From positions 27,938,331-28,002,330 of the forward strand of contig NC_072457.1 of the NCBI RefSeq assembly GCF_027596085.1: a stretch of 64,000 bases of DNA. The letters run 5' to 3'. The notes under the pieces were generated by a model. The model was not told the DNA's origin and made no database searches. It saw nothing but the letters and a program-made list of their open reading frames with translations. Of the stretch, positions 14,401-28,600 are shown piece after piece (within the stretch, counting starts at the first letter, position 1; the number at the start of each line of letters is the position of its first letter). The position numbers were made by a program, and so were the translations under genes. The stretch comes from Anoplopoma fimbria. Taxonomy: Eukaryota; Chordata; Actinopteri; Perciformes; Anoplopomatidae.

Positions 14401-15318
14401 TAAACAGTATTCAGGTGATGTTTAACAGTGGTGTGCTTGGTATTTCTAGCTAAAGTAGCCTGTCCATGTTTCTGTTCATTTATCTCAAATGCTAATATTT
14501 GTGCCAGTGTTGATGGTTGAAGGTATTGTGTCTTCCTGTGACTTTACGCAAGGTAAGTTTTGTGAGTAAGTTTACGCAAACATGAGACCAGCTCCGTCCT
14601 CACCTGTGGGTGCACCCTGTCTTTGAGAGACAGCCGGCTGTTCCTGCTGCTTCATTGATGTCATCACAATACCCCCCCCTACAGAGCGGGGCTGCTTGCG
14701 TCCGTCTGCAGGGTGCTGATTGTTGTGGCATCCTCCCATCATCCTCATCTATCTTCCTCCTCCACCTCTGTGCTTCCTCCACACCATCACCATCACACCA
14801 TCTTTGACTCCCTGTGGTGTTTGAGTTGACATTCCCAATCTGCCAGAGGGCTGTCAGCAGGACATTGTGCTCCTCTTTCATACAGGAGCGCTGATGAAAA
14901 GGGAGACCACCTACTGCACTGTGCGTTAGCAGCCACAGTGTGGTTCAGTTAACAAATGGAACATTAAACCTTAAGTAGAATTCAAATTGTGTGTGTTATT
15001 GTCATAGTTAAATCATTTTAAGATAACATCATATTAAACTGAAATAAGTGATGTTCTGATGTCATACAGATAACAGATAAAAAGTTTTCAAAACATGTGA
15101 CTCACTAGTAGAATAGGAGAAATGTAACTGTGTAACACATTAACACAGCTTTAAAAAGAACAATCTGAAACAGCAGAATGTTTACAATATCAACCTAAAA
15201 ATCATCGGCTGTGGCTTCTTTGCCTTCCTGTCTGCTGATTTCAGACACATAACACATCCCTCCTCTGTGTTTCTTTCCCTCTTTTCATCACCCTCTTCCC
15301 TCCCCCTTCTTCCTCTCC
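10681..15318. other. Intronic DNA, nothing recognised beyond a short GT tract
   Basis: A (GT)n run of about 37 bp lies at 11404-11440. The remainder is AT-rich spacer without recognised genes, elements or convincing exons. Confidence 0.5.
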
Positions 15319-15478
15319 CATGGGTTGTTTGCCCTGATTGTTATAAAATGCATTGCTTTTGAATCTTTAATTCTCATTAAACCAAAGTGTTCAAGGCCTG
15401 TATAATGGCCAGCAAATTCAAAATTGTCATCAATTATCTATCCAGACCTCTCATTAGAGATTCTGGCCACAGTGTTGT
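15319..15478. promoter_or_regulatory. Candidate conserved non-coding element
   Basis: Non-repetitive sequence with several homeodomain/POU-type words (TTAATTCTCATTAAA, CATCAATTATC). It sits between a pyrimidine-rich stretch and a (GCT)n patch and is open but not codon-like. The call rests on sequence texture only. A cross-species alignment would decide it. Confidence 0.25.
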
Positions 15479-17704
15479 GGCTGCTGCTGCTGCTGCTCCT
15501 GTCCCCGGCAGGATGCTGGCAGGTCCGCCTCCACTAATAAGGAGAAAAGTGCAAAGTCATAGAGAGGTGGGAGAGGGAGCGCCTCACAATTCCTCTCTTT
15601 TCCTCTCATTTGTTCCTTTTTTATCCCTCTCTCGGTTGGTGTTTAAGCTGTTACATTATGCAAGCAAAGGGACTGGCAAAAGATAATGGCGGGTTATAAG
15701 CTATTAAAAGTACTCAGTCCCCAATTTGAACTCTTTACTTTGGATGTAGCAACAGGCCCATCTTGACATGCACTGCAGATTTCTTTTTTTATATTTGTTA
15801 TTAAGGATGTCAATGTGGCTTCGAATGAAAAAATCTGTAGCAATCGTTATAATTTTGTTTTGTTTTTAAAATCAGGAAACATGTGCTGTTCATATCCACG
15901 CCTCCTAAAACCAGTTTATTTTTTCTTCGATCATCTAACGTCTATTGAGTTAGAGTGATTCTTGTTGCCTGTTGGCCTTGTTACTTGTTTCACAATGATT
16001 TCCAAACACTCACTGAATATTTAATTCCTCAGCGTGAGAGTTTTGAAGACTGCAGATGTGATGCATCAAAGTCATTCTGAATCACAACAAATTACCAGAT
16101 TAAATAGATTCATCAGCTGTAGGCTATTCTATTCTCGGCTCTTCTATTCTCTGCCGACTGTCACCGACTTCCGGACGGAGTTGAGTGGACAGTTTTGGAC
16201 TTTTACGGGAAGCGGTTTGCCAAGATGGATGGAAAACGTTTTTCCTTGATTTTATCCACTGGAGAGTCCTCTCAATATGCAGATCATCGTTGCTACTTCA
16301 CTTTGACTACAATGAGGGAAACACACACATTTATGCTCTCTCTTTGTTACACACACACACACAGTAGATTGCGTTTGCCAAGCCCAATCAACAGGACCCC
16401 CTGGGGAACAAGAAGTAGAGAACCAAATTCAATCAGGCTATTGATTTGAGTGTGTGTTTGAAATTGGAGGGGAGGAAGTGTGTACGTGTGCTTATGTGTG
16501 TGTGTGTCCTCACACTCAACAGCATGTCAAGGCCCACTTTTGTCTAAAACAACCCTAGAAGTACTTCTATTTAAAGGTCTATCACCAGCTAGTGCGGCTG
16601 CAGCTGGAGAACTCTCTTGTCTTCAGCCACATAACATTTGTTACATCCTTCAGGAAACCATGTGAGTTGAACTGAGGCTGACACCCTTCAACCCAAGCTT
16701 TGCTGAATATCAGCATTACTGAGAAACATCGCGGCGAGGGCCTCATTTACAAAAGTCCACCCTCGTGTCATAAACACTAAAGGGTACGTATGGCCAAACA
16801 TGAACAGACAGCTGGGATCTGGACCTGAGGGATTGGCATTGTGATATGCTCTGTGTTCTTTTAAGACAGCCTGTCTGTTGCCGTTTGTTTCGGGTATAGA
16901 ACAGTTGCTTTGTCCGTTTGTTGTTTTGGAGCCTCTAAACTTAAGCATGTTTTTAAATTCACCTCACCTTTTTGCCCCGAGGTCAGCACAAATCTGAGCC
17001 GAGTGCATTTATGCTAATGTGACGCTAGCCTTAACTGACAATATCTATCGCTGTGACTGATCTGTACTGATGCATAAAACGGAGCAATACATTTTCTTGT
17101 TTCTACACAACACCTTGTCTGGGTGTATCCGATGAAGAGGTAGAAAGTGTGCCACGATAAATGTTATTCCCCCACGGGAGAAGACAGCAGTTTATGTATG
17201 GAGGAAGGGGAGCAAATGATCTCTTTTTACTGGTGTGCAGGTGGTGTGATAAATCTCAGACCCCGGTGGCCATTTTAAGAGCAGCTTGGCCTGTTTTTGC
17301 CGACCCCTCCTGACTAGGCTCTCTAAGGGAGACATGCAGGGACCATATTGTAGGAAATGCACTCTTTATATTCTTAGACTTAAACTGTAATGGATATTCA
17401 AAAGTTACGATCATATCCGAGGCTTTGTGAGTAAACATGTTACCTCGCATTATTTTCTTCATAAATATAGCAAACGACTGTTCAGGTGTTGCTTTACAGT
17501 TTGGCACTTTTTCAATTTGTTTTTAATAGAAAAATTGGACGTTTACTGTTGAGAACAATAGCAGGGTATGCATGATGGAGTTTTGGCGTCCAGTTAATTC
17601 TATAGAGGAATAGGAATGTACATGAAATAAATTAAAGCGTAGCCACTAAAAGAGGCCAAAGGATGAAAAAGCTGACAGTTCTTTAAATCAATCAATCAAA
17701 CTAC
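15479..17704. other. Intronic DNA, nothing recognised
   Basis: It starts with a short (GCT)n patch near 15482-15497. Otherwise it is unremarkable AT-rich sequence with short GT/CA pieces near 16320-16510. Confidence 0.5.
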
Positions 17705-18060
17705 CCTGGCTCTGTCTAAGGTAAAAAAGATATATATATACGCCCTCCAGCAACCTCTAATGCTGACAAAAAGGTTGTATGTAGTAGGAATGTAGAATGA
17801 CATTTCTGCAGCAGGCAATAGTGGGATTGAACAGACAACATACAACATGTGCTGGCAAGTGGATTTTTGAAAATGGAGAGCCAGGCTAGCTGTTTCCCCC
17901 TGCTTCCAGTCTTTATAATAAGCTAAGCTAAGATAATTGCCTCCTTACTCTGGCTCCATACCTAATGCAAAGACACAAGAGTGGGATTCATCTAAAGGTT
18001 TGTTTTACATGGTTTGGTGATTGAGATGCAGGCAATGAACCACATATATAGTCAAGGTTC
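17705..18060. repeat. Foldback dispersed repeat, copy 1
   Basis: A left arm near 17705-17753 (starting CCTGGCTCTG) is an imperfect inverse of 17849-17885 (ending GAGAGCCAGG). The following stretch, 'gctagctgtttccccctgcttccag' through 'aagctaagctaa' to about 18000, matches the copy at 33.75-34.05 kb in order. Words such as TAAGCTAAGCTAA are characteristic of a palindromic non-coding repeat that I recall as abundant in percomorph fish. I do not assign a superfamily. Confidence 0.65.
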
Positions 18061-19884
18061 AAATCCTGAGAGCTTTCTTTATATTTCTTTCTTTTATTTA
18101 CTCTCATCTCTCCACTATTACTATCTTATTAGAATTAGACTAGAAAGATGACTCACAATTTCAAATATTTGCATAGTTTTGTGATACCAGTAATATTACA
18201 GAACAGAGAAAGATGATGCTCTGAATTATTTTCACAAATGCTTGTGCTCACCTCTCAAGGCTGATACATTTCAAGAGTTAAAGCCCTTAATGGGCTGCTC
18301 TATCATTGTCTAAAGCATGTGCAGTAATGATGACATGATGTGACCTTTGCCATGTGACCCCTGAGGTGAAGGTCACATCATGGTTTCCCATTGCTGTTCA
18401 TTCCAATTGGTTCCTTGCTAATGCTTATCTATATGATCTTCATTTGACACATGTTCAGTAGGAAGCTGCTGAAGATGGTGGTATAGATGTCCCCATAAAA
18501 CAGTCTTCATTGGAAATAAAGGTGTCATCCAACATGACTCGTAGGCACGGCACTGTATGTTCATCCTATTCTCTTGTTTACCTCTTAAGACTGGACACAA
18601 GGGGAAATCAATACTGCACTCTGACAAGTCCGTAAACAGCCTCCATCCAATATTTACTGGTGTCGAGGTTCAGTGGTCCTCCTCTTGCTACCGTATCCAT
18701 CTACCCCACACGAGTTTAGATTTCTGCCCAGGCCAAGTCGCTCCATCACTGGGCCTCCTCTCTGACATATCCTCCCCCCTTCTCCTCCTGCTGCTATTCC
18801 CCATCAGGGTGGCAGGGTCTTTAATCGATGTGGAGCCAAATGGGTCCTGGAAAAGGCCATTTAGCCTGGCTTGTTGACGCTGCTGCTCAGACAAAATGAT
18901 AAAGCTTCTTATTGGAGATAAGTGGAGGCAGCGAGGCGAGCAGAGAAAAGGACAGTAGATATAACACAGGATCTAGGGCGGGCACACGTACTGTGTGTAC
19001 GTAGTGTGTACATGTATGCATGCTTGTTCCACCCAATATCTTTAAAGCTTGACTGAATGTCAACTTATATACAAACATAGATGAGGCTCATAATTAGGGG
19101 ATGACTAAGTCCCCCAAAATTAAACTTAGGAGTTCCCTTCCAGTTAAACCAACAATGAAAATCCTCCTTGCTGCATATAATGTCTTTGAAATGATAGCAG
19201 CAGTTCTTTAAGGCTGTGCTGATCATATGTATTACTTGGATTCGTGACTACCAGTGCTCAGTTTCCTATTTTCAAATGCTTGCATTCCTTTTTCTAAAAA
19301 CTGTAAGAGTATGAACTCTGAAAAAGCCTTGCCTCTGTTTCATAATGTAAAGCTTCCCTGTTTTATTGATATTTCATAGTGCCTAGTTTAGTGTTATCAG
19401 TGTTACCGGCAAAATAAGCCTTGAAACCCTGTCGCCCTACAAACTTTATTTTGGAGCGCATGTGTCAGTTGGGGCATTGTTGTCGTCAAGACAGCTGCCT
19501 AACAGCTAGGTGCCATTCTGTGAGCAACTGTGACCAGAGCCCTATGAGGGAGGAACACAGGTTTCCATATGACAGGGATGGCATGGGGATTGGTGTCACC
19601 TTGATCAGCTAGAGGTTTGAAGTTTGTCCACAATCTACCACTGTATGTACTATGTGGTTATGAAACACCTCCCTTATTTCCTGGTTTGCCATCTTTAAAA
19701 GTGCTTCATTTGATAATCAGGGAAATAATATAGCAGCAAACTGATGGAGTAATGTCAACCTGAGCAGAGTATTAAATTGCTCTCCATATGATTGTGATAA
19801 TCAGACCTTCTCACTGACTGGTTGACATAGTTGGGCTGGCTACGTTAACTTGCAGTGCTTGTTAGTGCATGTACAGAAGCGTAG
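18061..19884. other. Intronic DNA, nothing recognised
   Basis: AT-rich spacer. A pyrimidine-rich patch near 18760-18800 and alternating purine-pyrimidine sequence near 18985-19022 are the only textures of note. Confidence 0.5.
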
Positions 19885-20350
19885 CATCTACCCTCTGGTT
19901 ACCCTTCAGGTAAACACTGTTAGCTCTGTCTTTGCCATAAAATTAAAGTCTGAACCGATGATGGCGCTAGTTGAAGATCAGGGGATAACAATCATTGAAA
20001 TTAATCTTCTGGGGACCATGAATGGGTTTACCAAATTTTATCAATAAATTCATCAAATATTAGTTGAGATTTCAATTTAGAACAAAAAAAATGTTAACCA
20101 TAATTGTTGACATATTGCATAGGAAAAGGGAAAACAAGTGAAAAAAAAAAACATTAATTACATTATCTGGGGACCATGAATGTCTGTACATTTGTGCCAA
20201 TCTATCAAGTGGATGTTGAGCTACATCACTGCAAAAACTTGATGATGGTGGTGCTAGAGGTTAAGTCAGGGGTTTATCAAAGTCAATAGGATTCATCATT
20301 GGGAACCATGAATGCATGTACAAAATCCCATGGCAATTTGTGAATCTCCT
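19885..20350 (+). repeat. Dispersed fish modular repeat, second copy
   Basis: Same family as 9657-10016. The word GGGGACCATGAATG occurs at 20011 and 20169, with a GGGAACCATGAATG variant at 20301. Module heads 'atggcgctag' at 19961 and 'atggtggtgctagagg' near 20244 precede 'gtcagggg' words. The element is therefore built from repeated modules of roughly 130-160 bp. It is non-coding. Confidence 0.65.
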
Positions 20351-20939
20351 ATCTGAAGGAAAGAACAGAGCAATAAGAGTAAAAAAGTCCAAAGAATTAC
20401 ATAACAGCTTTACAATGACTGAATGCTGAACTTTTAAAAATAGCACCTTGCCTCTTGTCTCGCGCATGACCACACACACTGAGCCAATCAGGTCGCTGTG
20501 ATGCCAGGGCCGCTCGTATAAGGGCAGAGATCATCAGCACGGCAATGTTATCATGGGTCAGTGCGCAACCCTCTGCTGTCAGGATCCAGGGGAAATACAG
20601 ATGAGCCCAGCATGCAACGCTGAGACTTAGTCTCTAGTTTATCATATATGAAGCAAAGCATGAGAGACGAAATATGGCCACATTTCTTCATGTTTATTTC
20701 TACTACAGTGCCATTGTTCAGACAGGAAGGAAGGAAAGGATGATCTCAGTGCTGTAAGAACAGGGAATAATTAGATCTCAGAGTGTCAGAGGTTGAAAGG
20801 CCAAGTGTGAGGGAGACTCAGAAAGAGACGAGGCAAGCAAAAAGCCGAACTCAGACAGAGATAGCACTCTATTGGGGGAGTTTGAGTGTGAGGATGCAGC
20901 ATCTGCTCCTGCCCACTGGGCCTCCCAGCTAGTGCAAGC

Positions 20940-20944
<5 letters not shown>
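20351..20944. other. Intronic DNA, nothing recognised
   Basis: No gene or recognised repeat. It ends at the (CA)n tract. Confidence 0.5.

Positions 20945-21033
<89 letters not shown>
20945..21033 (+). repeat. (CA)n microsatellite, about 44 units
   Basis: A pure CA dinucleotide run. Confidence 0.98.
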
Positions 21034-21035
<2 letters not shown>

Positions 21036-24000
21036 AGAACCAAACTTCTGCTGATTCTAATGAGGCCAAGGCCTGCTGGGCAGCAGGACGGCTGTTCCAG
21101 CGTGTTTCCGGCTCTCTGATTCTTGTCCCAAAGCTCCTCACACATCATCCACTGTTTCACACCATCCACACTGTTTTACACTCAACCAAGTTTCCCCCTC
21201 CAGCGTTGGCTCTTCAGAATAGCTTCACATTTACCGACTTGACTAGACTGGACTAGGATAGAAAAGAACTTGATTAAAGACAATAGAATTTAAAAAGAAG
21301 TAATTAATTGCTTTACTTTAACTTCATCCATCGTGTGTCTTCCAGTGCTGTTTCTCAGCCTCACAGAGCAGCTGGCATGACTGTGAACTCTTAGTCTTGT
21401 TACGGCAGTTATAACGAGTCAAGATTTTTGATTTGTTTCCCTGAATTATTGTCTATATTGTTTGAAGTGTAATTCCAATAGTTGGCGCAATGGAGGTAGC
21501 AGCTGGCTGAAGTATAAGGAAAACAAAATCAGCTTTAGTTATCTCACATCTGCAGGCTCACTGATGTGTTGCAATGTTTGCCTCACAAAGGCCCACCCAC
21601 TTTATCTCATCCAAACTCCAGTTTATACTATAAACTATTCATTCACTCCAACTCTATTTCCTTTTCTGTCTTAGAGTCTCTCCATCATCAGGAGGGATAA
21701 GCCCAAACAAATCTGTCTAAAGCCTTTGCTGGGCTGATGCTCTCATGGGAATGATACCTATTCCCTCTCATTTCAAACGACACTAATGGCATATTGACGT
21801 GTGCGCAGATTAAAAGATTATTGTATTTGTGTGTATGCTGGATAGGGAGTGCACACTCATATCAGTGCATTTTCTAATCCAACTTCAGAGCCACTTTTAT
21901 CATTTCTGATCTCTCAGAAGGAATCTCAATTTATCCTTTTGCCCTCCTACCTTAAACTACCCTTTGAGTCATTGTGGACGGACTCAGATCATAATGCATT
22001 ACAGCTATGGGAAAAAATACAGTAATATACAGTCATTTAACCATTTGATATTAAATGTATGTGTTCATTAACATTTTAAAGGGATATATCTGTCAAATGC
22101 ATGGATGAATAATCCCTTCTCACTCACTATATTTGCTCCAGCAGTACATCTCCTCTGTCAGACAGCACGGCAGCAGTCTGCATTTGCAGATGGTTGTTCG
22201 GGCTTGGCTATTTTTAAAGTGATAATAAAACCACAGAAAAAAAGGGGACTTGTGGGGAAAGGGAGTGTGGTGAAGAGCAGGAGGGGACAAAGTCATCAAA
22301 AACATCCCCGAGGAGCCGTCTCAGCCTTTATGTCAAGCCCCGTAGCTAAACTAATATAGTGAAACGATCTAAGATGGCACTTAATTTCTCACCCTCATCT
22401 TCTGGTTGTGTGCGTTTTTGTGTGGCTGCACCCTTGTGCCTGATCATTGTGTGAAGAGGTGCTAAAATGGTGCCCCACTGGTTTTAGTATTTTGTCCATT
22501 TATTCCCTTCCCTCTGAAGATTAAACTTTACTGACCTCACACAATGGCACCACCATGGAAACGTTAGCAAGTTATGCTCTGGCGTATTTTTGTGTTACTT
22601 ACCCACCACATGTTGAATTCCTGATATTCAAATCCTAAGAGATCATTTAAACCAATTTAAGCTGATCATTAATCAGAGAGACAGTTAGCATCATCAGAAG
22701 CCAATTTATGCCTCTGTCGTCTCTTTGAAGTTAAAGCTGGACACATCTAGCCGCAGCTTGGTTGTCCAAGGTTCTTATTAAATTGGGTCAAATTAAAATT
22801 AAATTGCGCGTATGTGCGGATGGGTTGGATGGCTTACTGCTGGCGTCATTGCTCTGGTAGGGACAGTCTTCCATTAATTTGATCTTTGACAGAGATAGAT
22901 TGAAAGTCATAATGCAGTCATTAGAAATTCACATCTGCTGATGATGTTTTTGCTACAATACCTGAAAGATCAGCAGGCCATTAAGCAGCAAATCTTCAAC
23001 CAAAGGCTCTCTTCCCTCATGGGTAAATACAATTTTGTCGTTGTACCAGGTGCTGTTTGTGCATCCAATACATGGTATGCCTCCCAGCAGTGCAGTGAAT
23101 TCAAATCCACTTCTTTCAGTAGCTTTGAGTCCAGCTGAGGCTCTTTCCGCCTGATCTGTCATAGTTAGCGTCTCGAGACGTATTTCGTACCAACAAGTAT
23201 GATGTGGTTTGCATGTTGTTTTCTTTATCTGGTGCCTCAGGTTTCTTTCATTTTTTATCGACATGGACTTCAGCTGGAGTCGAGATTCCATTCACAAGTG
23301 TGAATGTCTGTCTAATTGTGTGTTGGCCCTGGCAACACACAATATTCTATTCTGCCCTCAGTGTATGTGTAGATACAATGCAACACTAGATAACTATTAT
23401 AGAGTAGTGGTACATTTTACTCAAAGTACTCACATGTATGTTTTCTAATCTGCTGTCTATATTTTTTGTATATTCTACTATATTAGAGTTTTAGTACCAT
23501 GGATATACTAAATGGAAGCAATTCAGCAAATTGCACTTCACACAATTAGATTTTCTTCCCAAAAATAAGCTTTCCAGGGAAAGAAGAACTTTGTTGCTTT
23601 TTGCTCTCTTGTGATCCTGAAAACACACATCATAAAATTGTTAAAAATACAATTTGGAATTTGAAAGTAAAAGTAGGGGATTGGAACTGCTCTTATAAAA
23701 ACAACCAGGCAGAACTGGTTTGGCCCATTGAGAGAAACAGGCTGTAAACCAAACATTGACATATTTTCCAGAGTAACTTTAGCATTCAATTGGAGTTGTG
23801 CTTGTACCCACCTGCTGAGTGTAAGTCCAAATCCATCACTTTGTATTATGAGCGCTATAAGGCAGCAAATAGAAGGTTTGCTGTGGAAATGGCTTACTCT
23901 GTTAAATAAATAAATGATTAGTGGCAGACACACAGACATTTCACTTCCTAGCTGGCAAGATTTAAAAAAATGAAAACAATGAGAGGCAGCAATATGAAGG

Positions 24001-24101
24001 ACGTGGTGAAGAAGTCATGGAAGTCGAGGCAGTTTCATGTGGGAGGTTGGCGAAAGGGTCCGGTCTCCTGTTCTCACCCCTGTTTCGATGAGTCAGTCCT
24101 G

Positions 24102-24103
<2 letters not shown>
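21034..24103. other. Intronic DNA, nothing recognised
   Basis: AT-rich. A 133-codon minus-strand frame at 23538-23939 is the longest open stretch. Its AT-driven, hydrophobic composition and lack of a domain make a chance ORF likely. Confidence 0.5.

Positions 24104-24154
<51 letters not shown>
24104..24154 (+). repeat. (CT)n microsatellite
   Basis: About 25 CT units. Confidence 0.97.
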
Positions 24155-24158
<4 letters not shown>

Positions 24159-27100
24159 TCAGCTCCCACCTCTGCCTGCCTCCACTGCTGTCACTGGATA
24201 TCAGCATTGTGTTGCTGCTAAAATCTCACTTCACCATTCCTGACTCTGCTCACCCACTCAGGAGACAGAAAAAAAAGATAGAAAGAAACAGAGAAAAGAA
24301 GAATGAAGAGGGAAACAATGACAGAAAATATCAACAGTAACCGGATAAACACAAATAAGATTACATTACAACAAAATAACAAATAACATGTCGATACTTA
24401 GGTAAGAGAATACATTATTATACCACTTGTCTGCTTAAAGAAAATCTATGAAGGTCCACTCAATTTGGGAGGGTCATGTTGTGTGGGAAATTCTCCACCT
24501 CCAAAAAAGCAAGGTACATTTTGTGCAGGCATATTGGTGGGGAGGAGAAAATGTAATTAACTTTTATTCTACACCAAAATCTCCCTGGCAGCAGACAGAG
24601 TGAGCACATCACAAAAAGTCTCTGGGGAAATTGGAAGAAAGAAGCAGTTTTCACATAAATTCCTCCACTAAACTGCACCTTTTAAGCCCCCTCCACTGGC
24701 AGGGTGCACATAGAAAGCATACAGTACCAGACAGTACATGTCGCTGATTGCATAATTAGCTGCTGCCTTTAGTAAATCAGATGCTAATTACACACAGATT
24801 GCAACTGCAAATAGAATGAATGCTTCTTGGCGCTGGGTCTTTGCGCATCCATCAATCAATTCATCCGTACATCAGTCAGCATGATCAAGTCACCAAAGCC
24901 CATAACAGCAGTTAGTGTACTGCCTCATTGCCTAAGTATGCTTTATTGGTAGGATAGTTTTACTGAACGTCAGACAGCAGTTATACTTCATGCAGCTTGG
25001 CACCCTGAAGCTCTGCCTGGACAACAGTAGATTTTACACTTAATGTAAGAGCAGTTTTTTCAGGCAGTCTGAATGTGCCAAAAACTGGGGGCACAGCTAT
25101 ATTACAGCTGCATAAATGTGTACTTTAGGTACACTTCAACCTGGATAAGCCATACAGAACCATCTGCAGAATGATTTGCATGTTGGAGCATCATTTTGTA
25201 TTTTGTTTTGGGGGTTCTTTTGTCTGAACTTTTGAAATGTGGTACCAAATTAGACCCAAAACCATCAAAGATGAAATACATCATTTGTAACGATAAATTA
25301 CAACTACCAAACATGCAATGAAAATGTATTAAATCTCACCAGCCACGACGCCAAATCTTCTATTTTCACCTAATTTGTGTTTAGCATACAATTGGAAATT
25401 CATGAATACAAAAGTATTCATTCGTTTTGTGGTATATGTGGCACTTACTGACATAAATTGTAATTGCATTCTGGAATTGCAACAAAACTAGGATGACAGG
25501 TGAGCACATCTAGTCGCAGCAATCACGCAAAAAATATGTCTGAATTGTATTGATACTGTGGATGGGGCTACAGCAACATATTAAACATAAATGTCCATAA
25601 GTGGCCACGTCACAGGTTATACTTTCTTAAAACTGTGCACCAGTCATCCTTGTACAAAATGCTACAGATACCAGACCAAACGTTACTGCCATCAGTCAAT
25701 GAAGCATAAATGTTTCTTTATGCGTGTGTTGATACATAATGAAGATCTAATATTTCTATGAATAAAACAACAAATAGTTTATAGTTTGATGAGATTGATG
25801 CTGTTTCCCGAAGGAACACTGTATGTATTCTATATTCACAGATCATTACGTCAAATATGGATTAGAGTAATTACACCATGTAACCCCATTGCAGCGCTGG
25901 TAACATTATCATAAAACACAATTACCTCACCAGTGAAATGTGTGTTTTAATGGCGCCAGCACTACATGAGAGATTTAAACAGTGTCCCTTTCTAACAATA
26001 ACCATATGAAAGTGTCCCCACAATGAAGTTTGTTTAATAAGTCCTCCATCCCAGCTAAGATACGGGACGAGTAATGACAGATCAGTTATCTCTGTTGCAC
26101 ATTAGCCTTAGTGTGTGAAGTCATTAGAGGATGTAATTAACTCCTATTGTACTAGAGAAGGGTCATTAGCGAACAAGTCTAAGGCGCTTGTACCACCGAC
26201 GTGATTTGGTGGTGACCTACATGGGGTGAGAAGTTAAACAGGCTTTGTAGTGAGACTGCCGGGCCGTGTTGATGCCGTGTTTACAGCAGAGTGTGATCAC
26301 AAAGCAGTTATGTTTCTATGATCACCTACAGAATGCAGATGAAGCGCATTGTATCCTCACTTCGTATGCAGATGCAGTATTGCAAAGACATTCATCACTT
26401 TACAAAAAGTGTTTGTGCTGAGAGAACACGGTGCCTTTTGTAAGTCACAGATATGAAAAAAAAAAAAAAGAAGCCTGTCCAGATAGCATTCATGTGTGCA
26501 TTTATTCAAATCAGCATAGGCTGCTCATCGTTTCATTCTGCCCCCAGAGAACCAACGATCATAGTGCAGGGAGAATATCATGAGTGATATTCCTGTTCCT
26601 GTTCTGGCTTGTCTGTCGTGGTTTATGCTTTAGACCAAAGAGCTCACTGGGATGCCACTCATTTACATAAATATCCAGCTTCTTTCACATAGGCGATATT
26701 TGAGACTTTGCTGTGTTACAGTAAATCATAGGGAGGATCTATTTATTTGTTTCTGTTGTTTCTACTGTAGATGATAAATCATTGATAGCCCCGTTGAAAT
26801 CCTCCCGCCGCGTGAATGTAATAAAACCCCAAACATCCTGGCAGATGAGCTGAGGCTGAGTATTTGAACAAGCCATTCCTTGTCAAACAGCTCCCTGAAG
26901 CCACATAGGGCAGGAGACATGGTCAGAAAGAAAGTCAGGCAGCAGTCACAAACTGCATTTCCCAAGGTGCTCTTTGTTTTTATTTATGCCCAAATTCTCT
27001 CTGATTGCAAAAACTGAAGAACTAGAAAAACGCATGTGTTTGTGGTAGTTTTTGCTGGGATTAATAGATGTATTTTATGAGGACAATGTGTGACAGAGGT

Positions 27101-28184
27101 GTTAAATGGACTTCTGAAATTATGAAACTCCTGACATACAGAAACAAGTCGCAGGGGGACAAAGTCTACCCCTTTCATTCAAAGGATAATTCTAGTTTTT
27201 TTTATAACTTTTATTGTCACATTTATTATAGCTTTGTCCGTCATTCCTATAAAAAATAATAGCATCGGACTCAGCAAGAACTAATTGCTGATGACTCTGA
27301 AACAACAGAAAACTGAAGCAACATTTCTACAAAGCATTCTGACAAGACAAAATAAACGAGCAGTCATATAATCATACAGATGTTATTTAACCCTCAAGTT
27401 AGCCAAAACTACTTGACAGTTGGAGTGGGGTAGAGCTGATGGAGCGCAGACAAAGGAGAGATATGAACTCTGAGGATGAAGTGGAAGGGAACTACTCTCT
27501 ATGGATCATTCTGGAATCTTTGCTCTTGTTCATGTTATACTCATTAGACTGAACCCTAATTCCCTCTTCCTCTTGTTCGATAAGTACAGGTCACCTGATT
27601 TTCATACATCAACCACTACTGACTTTATCTTTGGAGACACCTTTTAGAGGTTTTCCTTCACATTTTTTAATATTTGTGAACTCTCATGGCTTATTTGATT
27701 TACTGTCAAATTACTGAAATACATTTTATTTGTTTGATACACCCCTTGAGCTAGGATTTTTTGTTGAAAGTAAAACAGCGAATCGTCCAATGAGTGTTTG
27801 TGTTTACTATACTTACATGCATTTACACATTCTTGTTGTTTGTCTGTTTTTAGATGTGCTCCTTAACACACTAAAAAATATATTTTTCCATTTCCTTACA
27901 TTATCTCAGTCAGAGAAGCAATAATATTCGGGTTTCATAATAAATTACGTATTTGGACATTTTAGGTCATAAAACCTTGGCTCCACATTTTTGTTGATTG
28001 CTCCCATAAAAGTTCTCATCTTACACAGATTCACAGTAAATTCCATCAGACTAACAGCTCCCACGTCAAAGTGTCATATTTGACTCCAGCAGTAGAACGT
28101 GTGTGCTGCAGTAGTTAAATGTGTTGATAGGTTCTCCAGGTTGATCGACCGTCCATCGAGGTAGATACATGTCTCATCTCCACG
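24155..28184. other. Intronic DNA with conserved-element-like patches
   Basis: No genes. Two sub-regions look like candidate conserved non-coding elements. The first is 24738-24850, with TGCATAATTAGC and GATGCTAATTA, which are octamer/homeodomain-like words. The second is 26041-26340, which is non-repetitive and contains GTAATTAACTC. The remainder is plain AT-rich spacer. The conserved-element reading is inference from texture only. Confidence 0.3.
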
Positions 28185-28600
28185 TTGAAAGATTATTGTG
28201 AACTTGCAGTCCGGGTATGGTTATCTCCGGCTCTGGTTGCTTCTGGTGTCCCGTTGCTCAAACAGTGGACAGATTTGGTGTGGTGTTTGTGGATTTACCC
28301 TTGCATCGGCTGGGCATGCAGATGGGGAGGATTGACCTGCTGCGACCTTGGAAGAGTGCCCTGGCGGAGGACGACGGCGACCTGGGGATGGGCAGGACAT
28401 GCTGCAATGCAGCAGAGCAGATCAGTGGCGCTGCATGCTCTCACCCACCCACACACACACACACGCACACTCAAACACATCAACTGCAGCTCACCAACAC
28501 ACCTCACACTCACAAACACACCTACTGTACATAAATACCATTAAACACCACAGTTGCACACAAGTCAATGGAAAAAACACACACACACACTCAGCAGGCG
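28185..28600 (+). other. GC-rich unexplained patch ending in CA-rich repeat
   Basis: 28200-28440 is clearly richer in GC and CpG than the surrounding intron. It is open in two overlapping plus frames and one minus frame, then runs into degenerate CACACA sequence. I recognise no protein or transposon. Possible readings are a fragment of an unknown repeat, a decayed retrocopy or a regulatory CpG patch. Confidence 0.3.

Noticed and set aside
23538..23939. 133-codon minus-strand frame
   Set aside because: AT-driven composition, no domain, no splice or promoter context. Probably chance.
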